Positions 1-8,491 of a stretch of 43,122 nucleotides of DNA are shown here, one piece after another. The stretch covers positions 1 to 43,122 of the forward strand of contig CAYGNP010000020.1 of the NCBI GenBank assembly GCA_964351365.1, read 5' to 3'. The number at the start of each line of letters is the position of its first letter. The first letter of the stretch is position 1. The stretch is from UBA1672 sp964351365 (GTDB lineage Bacteria > Pseudomonadota > Alphaproteobacteria > Micavibrionales > Micavibrionaceae). The notes beneath the pieces are model-generated. The model did no database searches. It saw only the letters and a list, made by a program, of their open reading frames with translations, and was not told where the DNA came from. The position numbers and the translations under genes were made by a program.

Positions 1-55
1 CCCCCACCCCCGCCCCCCGCGCCGGGCTGCGGCGGGGCCGCCGCCCCCCGGCCCC
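1..55. other. G+C-extreme low-complexity contig edge
   Basis: Only two A/T bases occur before position 56 (at 6 and 28) and the stretch is dominated by runs of C. The rest of the window is of moderate G+C. Read in the priA frame it gives a proline/arginine/alanine-rich peptide that does not look like the residues normally found before the PriA GARSALF motif. It is most likely a chimeric or error-prone contig end and not native sequence. No function is assigned. Confidence 0.7.
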
Positions 56-1384
56 ACGCGCGTGGTCGTTGGGGCGCGCTCGGCTTTGTTTTTGCCATAT
101 AAGGAGCTTGGGTTTATTGTAGTGGATGAGGAGCATGATCCGGCCTATAAGCAGGAAGATGGTGTGATCTATCATGCGCGGGATATGGCGATTGTGCGGG
201 CGCATCTGGGCGGGTTTCCCGTCTGTCTCGTTTCGGCGACGCCGTCGCTGGAGACGATGATTAATGTCTGGGAGGGGCGCTATGCGCATCTTGTTCTGCC
301 TGCGCGGTTTGGCGGGGCGTTGTTGCCGGAGGTTTCGGTTGTGGATTTGCGCAGCGATAAGCCGGAGCGCCAGTGTTTCCTGTCTTCTGCGCTGATCAGC
401 GCTGTGCGTGAGACATTGGAGCGCGGCGAGCAGGCACTTTTGTTTTTGAACCGGCGGGGCTATGCGCCGCTGACGCTTTGCCGGACGTGCGGGCACAGGA
501 TGGAGTGTCCGCGATGTACGGCGTGGCTGGTGGAGCATAAACGATCAGGTAAGCTTCATTGTCATCATTGCGGGTATGAGGCGGGTGTGCCGAAGGCGTG
601 TCCGGGATGTAATGATTTTGACAGTTTTGCGGCGTGCGGGCCGGGGGTTGAGCGGATATTTGAGGAAGCCAAGACGCATTTTCCTGATGCGCGGGTCATG
701 GTTCTGGCGAGTGATACGGCGGAGAGCCCGGAGGAGCTGAAGGCAATGCTTGCGCGGATTATTGCGGGGGAGGTTGATATTATTATCGGGACGCAGATTA
801 TTGCCAAGGGGCATCATTTTCCGAATTTGACTTTTGTTGGCGTTGTTGATGCGGATCTGGGTTTAAATGGCGGGGAGCTGCGGGCGGCGGAGCGCACATA
901 TCAGATGCTGCATCAAGTGGCGGGGCGCGCAGGAAGGGCGCAGAAAAAGGGGCATGTGATGTTGCAGAGTTATAATCCGGAGCACAGGATTATGCAGGCA
1001 ATGGTGGCGTCTTCGCATGAGGGTGGGCGCGATGAATTTTTGGGCGTTGAGGCGGCGGAGCGCGAGGTTGCGGGGATGCCGCCCTATAGCCGGCTTGCGG
1101 GGATTATTGTTGCCGGGCGTGAGGAAGCGCAGGTGATTGCGGTGGCCAAGGCGCTTGGGAAGATCGCGCCGCAGGGCATAAGTAAGGAGGGGCATAGTAT
1201 TCAAACGCTTGGCCCGGCTTCTGCGCCGCTGGCGCGGCTAAGGGGGCGGTATCGCTACCGGTTGCTGGTGCGGGCAGATAAGAAGGTGAATATGCAGAAA
1301 ACCGTGGCGGCGTGGGTGGCGCAGGTGAAGGTTCCATCGAATGTGCGGGTATATATTGATATTGATCCACAGAATTTTATGTAG
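56..1384 (+). CDS. priA: Primosomal protein N' (replication restart helicase PriA), C-terminal part
   Basis: PriA is the 3'-to-5' superfamily 2 helicase that reloads the replisome at stalled forks. The visible 440 residues are the C-terminal 60% or so of the family length. They begin at the VVVGARSALFLPY motif, followed by the Walker B/DEEHD box at about residues 22-26 and the SATPS motif III. The eight-cysteine zinc-binding insert comes next (CRTCG, CPRC, CHHCG and CPGC, residues about 138-181), then the helicase C domain with GTQIIAKGHHFPN and QVAGRAGR. The native start is outside the window. The sequence before position 56 is doubtful, so the gene is 5'-truncated by the contig edge. In many alphaproteobacteria priA lies next to the ATP synthase operon. 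Here about 4.8 kb of other genes separate it from atpH. Confidence 0.95.
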   Translation, partial: TRVVVGARSALFLPYKELGFIVVDEEHDPAYKQEDGVIYHARDMAIVRAHLGGFPVCLVSATPSLETMINVWEGRYAHLVLPARFGGALLPEVSVVDLRSDKPERQCFLSSALISAVRETLERGEQALLFLNRRGYAPLTLCRTCGHRMECPRCTAWLVEHKRSGKLHCHHCGYEAGVPKACPGCNDFDSFAACGPGVERIFEEAKTHFPDARVMVLASDTAESPEELKAMLARIIAGEVDIIIGTQIIAKGHHFPNLTFVGVVDADLGLNGGELRAAERTYQMLHQVAGRAGRAQKKGHVMLQSYNPEHRIMQAMVASSHEGGRDEFLGVEAAEREVAGMPPYSRLAGIIVAGREEAQVIAVAKALGKIAPQGISKEGHSIQTLGPASAPLARLRGRYRYRLLVRADKKVNMQKTVAAWVAQVKVPSNVRVYIDIDPQNFM

Positions 1385-1515
1385 CCTAAGCCTTTGATTT
1401 ATAATGTAAAATCACAGTCCTTCATTTTGTTCGTCATGACATGAAAAAGGCGGGCTTCAGAGGGGTGTATTTTGGGTGATTGCAGAATAAATTATAGGAT
1501 TATAAGCACAATTTG

Positions 1516-2364
1516 TCAAGGATCAGGTTTTGATCCAAAATATTTAGCGTAATTTTTTTTGCAAATTTCCCAATCGCGCTTTAAGGGGTATGTAAGCCAG
1601 CCCAGTGTATTAAATTCTGGAAATTTTTTTTGTTCCGCTGCGGACAGGCCATAATTTGGCGGAAGGTCTTCGGGATGATAATATGTTCCAAATAAAATAT
1701 CGTAAAAGGGGAATATGCCGCAAAAATTTTTGTCGTAAGCGTCCTTGACTGTTGCATGATGCCAGCGGTGGAGCACAGGGGAGCAAATAATATAGCGCAG
1801 GGGCTTGCTGAATTTCAGGTTGAGATTCATATGGGTGAAATAATTCATCACTTTCGAAAAAATGAGTGCGCCTATAAATCCTTCGCCGGAGAAACCAAAA
1901 ATATAGAGAAGGAAGGTGGTCAGAAGAGCACTGGCAAAAATATCTACAGGGTGCAGGCGCAGGCCGGAAATCCAGGTTAGTTGCTTAGCGCTATGGTGTA
2001 TGGAGTGGTATGACCACATGTAGTGGTGCGTAAAGCGGTGGCGCCAATAGGTGGAAAAATCGATCAGGAGTGCGCCGAACAATATTTGAATGGCGAGTGG
2101 CAAGGATTCAATCTGGGGTGCAAAGAGCTGGTAGTTTATCAGGGGGCTGAGCGTGGTTTTGACGAAAAGGTCGGCCAAAAATATAAAAAGCGGAATGAAT
2201 ATAACCAGGTTAATCAGGGCGAGGGTAATTTCATTATGCATATCTTTTTTGAAAAACTTTGTGTCACGCTCTGCGGGGTTTATGCGCTCCAGGGCCATAA
2301 AAATCAGGCCAAAAATAATGATTTCAAGAATTTCAAAGCCGTAATTTTTAAACAGGTCTGTCAT
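1516..2364 (-). CDS. Fatty acid hydroxylase / sterol desaturase family membrane protein
   Basis: This 282-residue integral membrane protein belongs to the di-iron fatty acid hydroxylase/sterol desaturase superfamily, which hydroxylates or desaturates lipid substrates using O2. The histidine clusters expected for the di-iron site are present: HRFTHH and HSIHHS near residues 108-125, then HRWHHA near residue 200. About four hydrophobic segments surround them. The start overlaps the stop of the upstream spermidine-synthase-like gene by 4 bp (ATGA), so the two are probably translated from one mRNA. The family is certain from the motifs, but the substrate cannot be told. Sharing an operon with two membrane-bound SAM-fold proteins suggests a lipid-modification role, which is inference. 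Confidence 0.9.
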   Translation of the reverse strand: MTDLFKNYGFEILEIIIFGLIFMALERINPAERDTKFFKKDMHNEITLALINLVIFIPLFIFLADLFVKTTLSPLINYQLFAPQIESLPLAIQILFGALLIDFSTYWRHRFTHHYMWSYHSIHHSAKQLTWISGLRLHPVDIFASALLTTFLLYIFGFSGEGFIGALIFSKVMNYFTHMNLNLKFSKPLRYIICSPVLHRWHHATVKDAYDKNFCGIFPFYDILFGTYYHPEDLPPNYGLSAAEQKKFPEFNTLGWLTYPLKRDWEICKKNYAKYFGSKPDP

Positions 2365-3743
2365 TCATTTATCTTAACATGTTTGTAAATATACATAAAG
2401 TTTGCGCTTTGCGTGCGGCTTGGGGTCCATAGATTGTATTCGTCTTCTGTGTTGTGGCGCGAGATATAGGGGAAGACGCTGCGCAGGGTATTATCGATAT
2501 TTTTTGAGAATATGTTGTTAAAATTTGGAGATACAATGAAATTGGCGACCAGAACTCCGTTTGTGGTCAGGTGTTCTTTCACTTCGCGGAAGAATTCCTG
2601 TGTGACGAGATGCTCGGGAATGGATAGCCCGCCAAGATAAGCGTCGAGCAAAATCACATCAAATTTTTTGTCTGTTGAAGCCAGATATGCCCGTGCAGGA
2701 ACGGGGTAAAAAGTTTTGTTTGGCTGAAGGGGTTCTTTGAGGAGATATTGCTCAGAAATTGGTTTAAGATCTTTGTCTATATCTATGTAAATAAAATTAT
2801 TTTTTAAGTCGTTGTGTCCATATGTGAAACCGCCCGCACCGATAACTAATATGTCTTTTGGTGGTGCGTTTTCCGGGATGGAGTCCAAGGTTATGTGTTC
2901 TGCGAATTCGATGTAATTATGCTTGCGTCCATCAAGTCCGTATTTTGAGGAGTCGTTATTGTTTATGAATAGATGCGGATCGCCATTGGGGTCGCGCTCG
3001 TTTTTATCATTGAGGGTAAAGACCATCATGGTGCTGTATTTATTATTTTTGACGATGTTGAGGGCATCCATTACAGCGTTAGAATTTAGAATCATGCAAA
3101 AGCCAAAAATTCCAAACATTGTCAGAGTGAGTTGGCGGGTTTGTTTTTTGGATAGAACTAGAATGAGAATCAGCATGACCCCGAAGAGCAAGCTTATTGT
3201 GTGATGCAGGCCGATATATTGCATGAGCACGATAGTTGTTAGTATGGAGCCGCTGAAGGAGCCTGCGGTAGAGTAAAACAGCATTTTTCCGGTGGTGCGG
3301 GCGCGCTGCTCTTCGGTGAGGTAATTGCAGATCAAGGGCACGGTCTGGCCCAGAAGATAGACGGGGTAGACCAAAAATATGCTGCAATAGATGATGATTT
3401 GGATCAGGGTATTTTCGATACCGTTTTGGGCAAGAGTGTAGAAAAAAAACTGCAGTATGAAATAGCTGAGCCCGGGCAGGAAAATGGCTGCGGCGATGAT
3501 GATGTTGAGTTGTAATTTTTTCCGGATTGTTAAGCCGTTTTTTCTATAGCTGAATTTTGCGCCTGCCTGATAGCCAAAAGCCAGGGGCAAGAGCACGGCG
3601 GCGATAATTACAGAGATAATATCTGTGCCTGTTCCAACGAAGGGGATTGTGATGCGCATGGCGATCAGCTCGGCGGAAAGGACGACATATCCCTCCAGCG
3701 CGATAATTAAAAACAGGAAGGATGTGTTTTCAAGTTTTTTCAT
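2361..3743 (-). CDS. Membrane protein with C-terminal spermidine-synthase-like domain (copy 2)
   Basis: Protein of 460 residues from the ATG at 3743. A TTG start at 3779 would overlap the upstream gene, and the paralogue aligns with the ATG start (MKKLEN versus MKSLHQ). The N-terminal ~230 residues hold about seven hydrophobic helices beginning with an EGYVVLSAELIAMR segment, the arrangement of fused transporter-like/spermidine synthase proteins. The C-terminal half is a Rossmann SAM-binding fold: ILVIGAGGFTYGH (glycine loop), YIDID (acidic end of strand 2) and VILLDAYLGG. The Asp-Pro aminopropyltransferase signature (D..DP) is not seen at the last motif, so genuine spermidine synthesis is doubtful. 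It follows its paralogue directly and overlaps the hydroxylase gene by 4 bp. Confidence 0.85.
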   Translation of the reverse strand: MKKLENTSFLFLIIALEGYVVLSAELIAMRITIPFVGTGTDIISVIIAAVLLPLAFGYQAGAKFSYRKNGLTIRKKLQLNIIIAAAIFLPGLSYFILQFFFYTLAQNGIENTLIQIIIYCSIFLVYPVYLLGQTVPLICNYLTEEQRARTTGKMLFYSTAGSFSGSILTTIVLMQYIGLHHTISLLFGVMLILILVLSKKQTRQLTLTMFGIFGFCMILNSNAVMDALNIVKNNKYSTMMVFTLNDKNERDPNGDPHLFINNNDSSKYGLDGRKHNYIEFAEHITLDSIPENAPPKDILVIGAGGFTYGHNDLKNNFIYIDIDKDLKPISEQYLLKEPLQPNKTFYPVPARAYLASTDKKFDVILLDAYLGGLSIPEHLVTQEFFREVKEHLTTNGVLVANFIVSPNFNNIFSKNIDNTLRSVFPYISRHNTEDEYNLWTPSRTQSANFMYIYKHVKINE

Positions 3744-3750
3744 CGTCTTA

Positions 3751-5187
3751 TCAAGGCGTGAGTTTTTTTGGTTTATCAAAAAAGACCGTGTTTTTGTTGT
3801 CGGTGTAAATGTGGCCGGGTTTGTAGTTTTCCTCGTGTTTATAAATGTATATTACGTTGGCGGATGATGTTTTCTGATCTGACCAGAGATTGTAATATTC
3901 ATCAATGACTTCACGCGATACATGGGGAAATACCGCGCGTAAAGTGTTGTCCAAGGTGCGTGAAAACGTATTGTTAAATTGCGGTGCAGCAATAAAATTT
4001 CCGATAAGAATGGCGCGATCTTTCAGATGGGCGCGGACAGATTGAAAGAACTCTTCAGTCACCAGATGTTCAGGTATGCTGGCGCCGCCAAGATAGGCAT
4101 CCAGGAAGATGACATCGAATTTTTTATCGGTGCTGCTGAGGTAAGCGCGCGCAGGCTTTGGAACGAATTCCTTATTTTTGCCTATGGGTTCTCCAAGGAT
4201 GTATTTTTCTGCAACATCTTTGAGCGCGGGGTCTATATCAACGTAAGTATAGTTGTTGTTCATGTCCTCGTGGCCGAAGGTAAAACCGCCTGCGCCGATT
4301 ACAAGGATGTCTTTTGGCTCTGGGCTGTCGATTATTGGCAGTATGGAAACGCGCTCGGCAAATTCGATGTATGCATGTTTGCGTCCCTGATCATTGTAGC
4401 GCGAGGAGAAGTTACCATTGATGATCATGTCACGATGGCCATCAGTGGTTGTGCCCGCCTGCACGGTGTTGTACTGGTTGTTTGAGCGTATAAAGTTTCT
4501 ATTCATGATAAAGTCAGAATTAAAATAGATGGAGACTAATGCCAGCATTCCCATATAAAGAACAGTCCGGGCTTTTTTATTTTTTTCCAGCATGAAAACA
4601 AGGATGGTCATGAGGACGAAATTCAGACTGACGGTATGGTGAACGCCCAAAGTTGCCATTAGCACGAGGGTTGAGAAGACGGCGCCCAGGAAAGAGCCAA
4701 CTGTTGAGAAAAACAGGATTTTGCCGGTGATCTGAGCGAGCTTTTCCTTTGAGAAATAGTTGCTGATGAGGGGGACTGTCTGGCCCAGAAGGTATACGGG
4801 AAAGGCCATGAAGATTAGACAATAAACTGCGGTTTGACTGATGTTATTTTCAATGCCGAGGCTTTGGATCCACCCAAAAAAATGTTTGATAAAGACATAG
4901 GACAAGCCAAAAGCCAGAATGGTTGATGCGACGATCATGTTTATAATCAACTTGCGGCGCAGTGTTATGAAATATCCAAAAATTTTGTGCGGTTTGAAGC
5001 GCCCGCCATATTGATAACCGAAGGCGAGGGGCATAAGCACTGATGCTATAATAATCGAAATTGTGTCTGTGCCGCTACCGACATAGGGGATGGTTTGGCG
5101 GATTGCGAGGAGTTCTGAGGAGAGAACCACGTATCCCTCTATGATAATAATCGTAAATAATATAATGGTTTGATGCAGTGATTTCAT
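3751..5187 (-). CDS. Membrane protein with C-terminal spermidine-synthase-like domain (copy 1)
   Basis: Tandem paralogue of the next gene in the operon, 478 residues from the ATG at 5187. A TTG at 5202 would add five residues, but the paralogue aligns from the ATG. The N-terminal half is a multi-helix membrane region starting EGYVVLSSELLAIRQTIPYVG. The C-terminal half has the SAM-fold motifs ILVIGAGGFTFGH, YVDIDPALK and VIFLDAYLGGASIPEHLVTEEFF. The two copies are similar end to end, most strongly in these blocks, so they arose by gene duplication. It is the first gene of a three-gene minus-strand operon with its paralogue and the fatty acid hydroxylase. It may transfer an aminopropyl or methyl group to a membrane substrate, but the reaction is unknown. 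Confidence 0.85.
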   Translation of the reverse strand: MKSLHQTIILFTIIIIEGYVVLSSELLAIRQTIPYVGSGTDTISIIIASVLMPLAFGYQYGGRFKPHKIFGYFITLRRKLIINMIVASTILAFGLSYVFIKHFFGWIQSLGIENNISQTAVYCLIFMAFPVYLLGQTVPLISNYFSKEKLAQITGKILFFSTVGSFLGAVFSTLVLMATLGVHHTVSLNFVLMTILVFMLEKNKKARTVLYMGMLALVSIYFNSDFIMNRNFIRSNNQYNTVQAGTTTDGHRDMIINGNFSSRYNDQGRKHAYIEFAERVSILPIIDSPEPKDILVIGAGGFTFGHEDMNNNYTYVDIDPALKDVAEKYILGEPIGKNKEFVPKPARAYLSSTDKKFDVIFLDAYLGGASIPEHLVTEEFFQSVRAHLKDRAILIGNFIAAPQFNNTFSRTLDNTLRAVFPHVSREVIDEYYNLWSDQKTSSANVIYIYKHEENYKPGHIYTDNKNTVFFDKPKKLTP

Positions 5188-5262
5188 AAAAGTCGTATCC
5201 AAATTATGCTGGAGGCAGTATAGTCAATTTTGTTTTGAAAACCAGAGCATAAAGAAATATTT

Positions 5263-6093
5263 ATGACTAAAGCCTTGCCAAAAGATTTAACCTCCTATGA
5301 TCTTATAAAAGCGCTGGCTCTGGTTTTGATGGTTTTGGATCATGTCGGGCACCATTTTTTTCCTGATGAGATGTGGTTTCGCGTTCTGGGTCGTTTGTGT
5401 CTCCCGATCTGGTTTTTCCTTATTGGTTATGCCAATACAGCGCAGCTTTCGAAAGGGCTTTGGATTGGTGGGGGTGTTGTTCTGGCCTCGGCCGCTGTTG
5501 CGGGGCAGTTTTTACTGCCGATCAATATTCTCTTTACGATTCTGGCGCTCCGGTATTTTCGGGAATGGACGGTTTTGCGGACGTTTCACTCGGCGGAGAC
5601 AATGCGTGGCATGTTCTTTATTTTGTTGTTCCTGTATGTGCCGACATCGGTTTTGTTGGAGTATGGCTCGCTTGGGATGATGATGGCGCTGTTCGGATTT
5701 ATGGTGCGACACCGCGATAAATTGGCAGAGCGTATAGAAATGAAGTATCTGAAATTGTTTGCAGCGGCAGTATTTGTGACATTTTATATTGTGCTCGGGG
5801 TTGCGTTTCCAGCAATATCGCCGGAGCAAGCAATATTTATGGGGGTTGGTTTTGCCGTTATTGGCATAGTTCTCTGGTTTTTTAAACCGGTTACATTTGC
5901 ATCTGCGCCGAATTTTATGGCGCGATCTTTCATTACACTTTTTCAGTTTATGGGGCGGCGTACGCTGGAGATTTATGTCGCGCACATTGTTATCTTCCGC
6001 GGTGTGGCGATGGTTTTGTATCCTGAGGAATATACATTTATGAACGTGCAGATTGCGCCGCCGGGGATGCTTGCGTTTTTTGGTCTTCAGTAA
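5263..6093 (+). CDS. TraX family membrane protein
   Basis: 276-residue polytopic membrane protein of the TraX family, named after the F-plasmid protein that N-acetylates pilin. Chromosomal members resemble acyltransferase-3-like membrane enzymes. The family start is clear: SYDLIKALALVLMVLDHVGHHFFP (residues about 10-33), then a conserved RLCLPIWFFLIGYANT segment. The C-terminus ends with FMGRRTLEIYVAHIVIFR, also typical. About eight hydrophobic stretches are visible. It is transcribed divergently from the SpeE-like operon and reads toward the ATP synthase operon, ending 86 bp before atpH. No conjugation genes accompany it, so a role in conjugation is unlikely. Its actual substrate is unknown. 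Confidence 0.85.
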   Translation: MTKALPKDLTSYDLIKALALVLMVLDHVGHHFFPDEMWFRVLGRLCLPIWFFLIGYANTAQLSKGLWIGGGVVLASAAVAGQFLLPINILFTILALRYFREWTVLRTFHSAETMRGMFFILLFLYVPTSVLLEYGSLGMMMALFGFMVRHRDKLAERIEMKYLKLFAAAVFVTFYIVLGVAFPAISPEQAIFMGVGFAVIGIVLWFFKPVTFASAPNFMARSFITLFQFMGRRTLEIYVAHIVIFRGVAMVLYPEEYTFMNVQIAPPGMLAFFGLQ

Positions 6094-6179
6094 ATCGAAA
6101 AAAGCGGGCTGTTAGGGCTTGTCAGCGCGGGATGTGTGTGCTAATTCTCCGTGCAAGATATACTAGTATGGGGTAAAAC

Positions 6180-6776
6180 GTGAGTTCATCTGCGCCAGTT
6201 TCGTCCGTTGTTCTTTCCCGCTATGCGGGAGCGCTTGCAGATTTGGCAGAAAAAGATAAGGCTGTGGATGCTGTTCAGGCTGATTTTCAGGTATTGCAGG
6301 ATATCATTAAAAGCTCGAATGATTTTCGTGCTTTTTTAGCTGCGCCGTCTTTAGGTGTTTCACAACAATCAGGTGTGGTTGAAGATGTATGCACCAAAGC
6401 AAAATTTCATAAACTGACAACTAATTTTCTGGGTGTTCTTGCGCATAATCGCCGGCTGAATGCGCTTGAGGGAATCATAAAAACTTTTCAAAAATTAATT
6501 GCCAAGCGTGCAGGTCATGTCGAGGTGCGTGTTGAGACGGCTCAGGCGCTTTCTGATGCGCAGAAAAAGGATCTTCAATCGAAAATCGAAGGTGCTGTTG
6601 GTTCCGGTGTTACGCTGGAGGCACGTGTTACACCAGAGATTTTGGGCGGGATGATTGTGACAATCGGATCAAATATGGTTGATGATTCTGTGCGCCGTAA
6701 AATCGAGCGTCTTGGCGCAGTCATGAAATCTAATGCTAATCAAAATACTAATCAAAACTTGAAAGAGGTCGTATAA
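6180..6776 (+). CDS. atpH: F1F0 ATP synthase subunit delta
   Basis: The delta subunit sits on top of the F1 hexamer and ties it to the peripheral stalk. The 198-residue length is normal. The N-terminal helical domain carries SRYAGALADLAEK (residues about 13-25), and the C-terminal part has the VRVETAQALSDAQ and GGMIVTIGSNMVDDSVRRKIERL blocks conserved in the family. The start is GTG, preceded by a GGGGT ribosome binding site at 6170-6174. Its TAA stop overlaps the atpA start by one base (TAATG), indicating coupled translation. It is the first gene of the operon. Confidence 0.97.
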   Translation: MSSSAPVSSVVLSRYAGALADLAEKDKAVDAVQADFQVLQDIIKSSNDFRAFLAAPSLGVSQQSGVVEDVCTKAKFHKLTTNFLGVLAHNRRLNALEGIIKTFQKLIAKRAGHVEVRVETAQALSDAQKKDLQSKIEGAVGSGVTLEARVTPEILGGMIVTIGSNMVDDSVRRKIERLGAVMKSNANQNTNQNLKEVV

Positions 6777-8320
6777 TGGACATTAAAGCTGCTGAAATTT
6801 CAGATATTCTCAAGAAGCAAATTGCTAATTTTGGGGCGCAGGCCGATGTTGCCGAGATCGGACAGGTTTTGTCCATTGGTGATGGTGTTGCACGTGTTTA
6901 TGGCCTGGACAAGGTGCAGGCCGGAGAAATGGTGGAATTTGCCAGCGGTGTTAAAGGCATGGCACTGAACCTTGAGGCGGATAATGTCGGTGTGGTTGTT
7001 TTTGGTGATGACCAGAAAATCAAGGAAGGCGATATTGTGCGCCGTACGGGTAAAATTGTTGAAGTGCCTGTCGGACGTGAGCTTCTTGGCCGCGTTGTTG
7101 ATGCGCTGGGTAATCCGATTGATGGCAAGGGGCCGATTAAAGCCTCTGGCTCCAGCCGGATTGAAGTAAAAGCGCCGGGTATTATTCCGCGCCAGTCCGT
7201 GCATGAGCCGATGCAGACAGGCCTGAAGGCGATTGACTCGCTCGTGCCGATTGGCCGTGGGCAGCGTGAGTTGATTATTGGTGACCGCCAGACCGGGAAA
7301 ACAGCTGTTGCTGTGGATGCGATTATTAATCAGAAGAGCATTAATGCGTCTGAGAATGAAAAAGAGCATCTTTATTGTGTTTATGTCTCTATCGGGCAGA
7401 AGCGCTCTACTGTGGCGCAGCTTGTGAAGGAGCTGGAGGAGCAAGGCGCGATGGAGTATTCCATCGTCGTTGCTGCGACGGCTTCTGATCCTGCGCCGTT
7501 GCAGTTTTTGGCGCCATATTGCGGGGCATGTATGGGTGAGTATTTCCGTGATAACGGGATGCATTCATTGGTGGTTTATGATGATTTATCGAAACAGGCT
7601 GTTGCGTATCGACAGATGTCCTTGTTGCTTCGTCGTCCGCCGGGTCGTGAAGCATATCCTGGGGATGTATTCTATATTCACTCACGCTTGTTGGAGCGTG
7701 CATGTAAATTGTCCGAGGAACATGGATCGGGGTCAATGACGGCGCTGCCGATTATTGAAACGCAAGGGGGCGATATTTCCGCCTATATTCCGACGAACGT
7801 GATTTCGATTACGGATGGTCAGATTTTCCTTGAGACCGGATTGTTTTTCAAGGGTATCCGTCCGGCGATTGACGTTGGTGCGTCTGTTTCGCGTGTTGGA
7901 TCTGCGGCGCAGATCAAGGCGATGAAGCAGGTTTCCGGTTCGATGAAATTGGAGTTGGCGCAGTTCCGCGAGATGGAGGCGTTTGCGCAGTTTGCCTCTG
8001 ATCTTGATCCGGCGACGCAGAAATTGCTGGCGCGCGGGGCGCGTTTGACCCGGTTGCTGAAGCAGCCGCAATATAGGCCGCTCAAGGTTGAAGAGCAGGT
8101 TTGTGTGATTTATGCAGGAACGCGTGGATTTTTGGATAATGTTCCTCTGGATCAGGTTGAGCTGTATGAGCAGCGATTGCTGGAGGCACTGCGTGCGTCT
8201 GGTGATGGCATCTTGGCGAAAATCCGTAAGGACAAGAAGCTGGATGAGGAATCTGAAGGCAGCCTGAAGTCGTTCCTTGGTGATTTTACCAAGGGCTTTG
8301 CCGGAACCAAAGCAGCGTAG
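6776..8320 (+). CDS. atpA: F1F0 ATP synthase subunit alpha
   Basis: The alpha subunit forms the non-catalytic nucleotide-binding partner of beta in the alpha3beta3 head. The 514 residues cover the N-terminal beta-barrel, the P-loop GDRQTGKT at residues 169-176, the PLQFLAPYCGACMGEYFRDNGMHSLVVYDDLSKQA region (written here only as a landmark, residues about 242-277), and the conserved arginine segment GIRPAIDVGASVSRVGSAAQ near residue 362. The C-terminal helical domain is complete. It is followed by a 171-bp non-coding interval that contains REP-like palindromes, unusual inside this operon. Confidence 0.98.
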   Translation: MDIKAAEISDILKKQIANFGAQADVAEIGQVLSIGDGVARVYGLDKVQAGEMVEFASGVKGMALNLEADNVGVVVFGDDQKIKEGDIVRRTGKIVEVPVGRELLGRVVDALGNPIDGKGPIKASGSSRIEVKAPGIIPRQSVHEPMQTGLKAIDSLVPIGRGQRELIIGDRQTGKTAVAVDAIINQKSINASENEKEHLYCVYVSIGQKRSTVAQLVKELEEQGAMEYSIVVAATASDPAPLQFLAPYCGACMGEYFRDNGMHSLVVYDDLSKQAVAYRQMSLLLRRPPGREAYPGDVFYIHSRLLERACKLSEEHGSGSMTALPIIETQGGDISAYIPTNVISITDGQIFLETGLFFKGIRPAIDVGASVSRVGSAAQIKAMKQVSGSMKLELAQFREMEAFAQFASDLDPATQKLLARGARLTRLLKQPQYRPLKVEEQVCVIYAGTRGFLDNVPLDQVELYEQRLLEALRASGDGILAKIRKDKKLDEESEGSLKSFLGDFTKGFAGTKAA

Positions 8321-8373
8321 TAGAATATAGGAAATGTTGGATACATATTTTGATCGTGACGTCATCATCTTGA

Positions 8374-8387
8374 AGACCTTTAGGTCT
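8374..8387 (+). repeat. Short hairpin in atpA-atpG intergenic region
   Basis: AGACC-TTTA-GGTCT gives a perfect 5-bp stem with a 4-base loop. It lies just upstream of the tandem REP-like pair. No T-run follows, so it is not a classical terminator. It may be a decayed copy of the neighbouring palindrome or an mRNA-processing structure. Confidence 0.5.
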
Positions 8388-8388
8388 G

Positions 8389-8484
8389 AACGATCTATAG
8401 ATTCTTCAGCGCAAGCGCTTCAGAATGACAAAGGGAAACGATCTATAGAGTCTTCAGCGCAAGCGCTTCAGAATGACAAAGGGA
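8389..8484 (+). repeat. Tandem REP-like palindromic repeat (2 x 48 bp) between atpA and atpG
   Basis: Two 48-bp units (8389-8436 and 8437-8484) are identical except one base (T at 8402, G at 8450). Each holds an imperfect palindrome: the arms ATTCT..AGCG and CGCT..AGAAT fold around a CAAG loop, interrupted by a symmetric TC/TC mismatch. The form resembles the widespread small intergenic palindromes of the TCATTCTGA...GAAGAATC type. The end of the second unit (AAGGGA, 8479-8484) sits 7 bases before the atpG ATG and so supplies its ribosome binding site. Confidence 0.85.
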
Positions 8485-8491
8485 ATTGTGA

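Larger units (their letters stand above)
8321..8491. other. Non-coding atpA-atpG spacer (171 bp)
   Basis: Holds the 8374-8387 hairpin and the tandem REP-like pair. No promoter-like hexamers are obvious and no small gene is supported. The atpA-atpG spacer in this operon type is usually short, so the length itself is notable. Confidence 0.7.

Noticed and set aside
5263..6093. TraX as evidence of a conjugative element
   Set aside because: No other tra, mob or integrase gene is nearby, and chromosomal TraX-family proteins are common without conjugation.
6136..6164. TATACT at 6159-6164 as the atp operon promoter
   Set aside because: The -10-like box is good, but no acceptable -35 hexamer lies at 16-18 bases. 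Kept out of the feature list.
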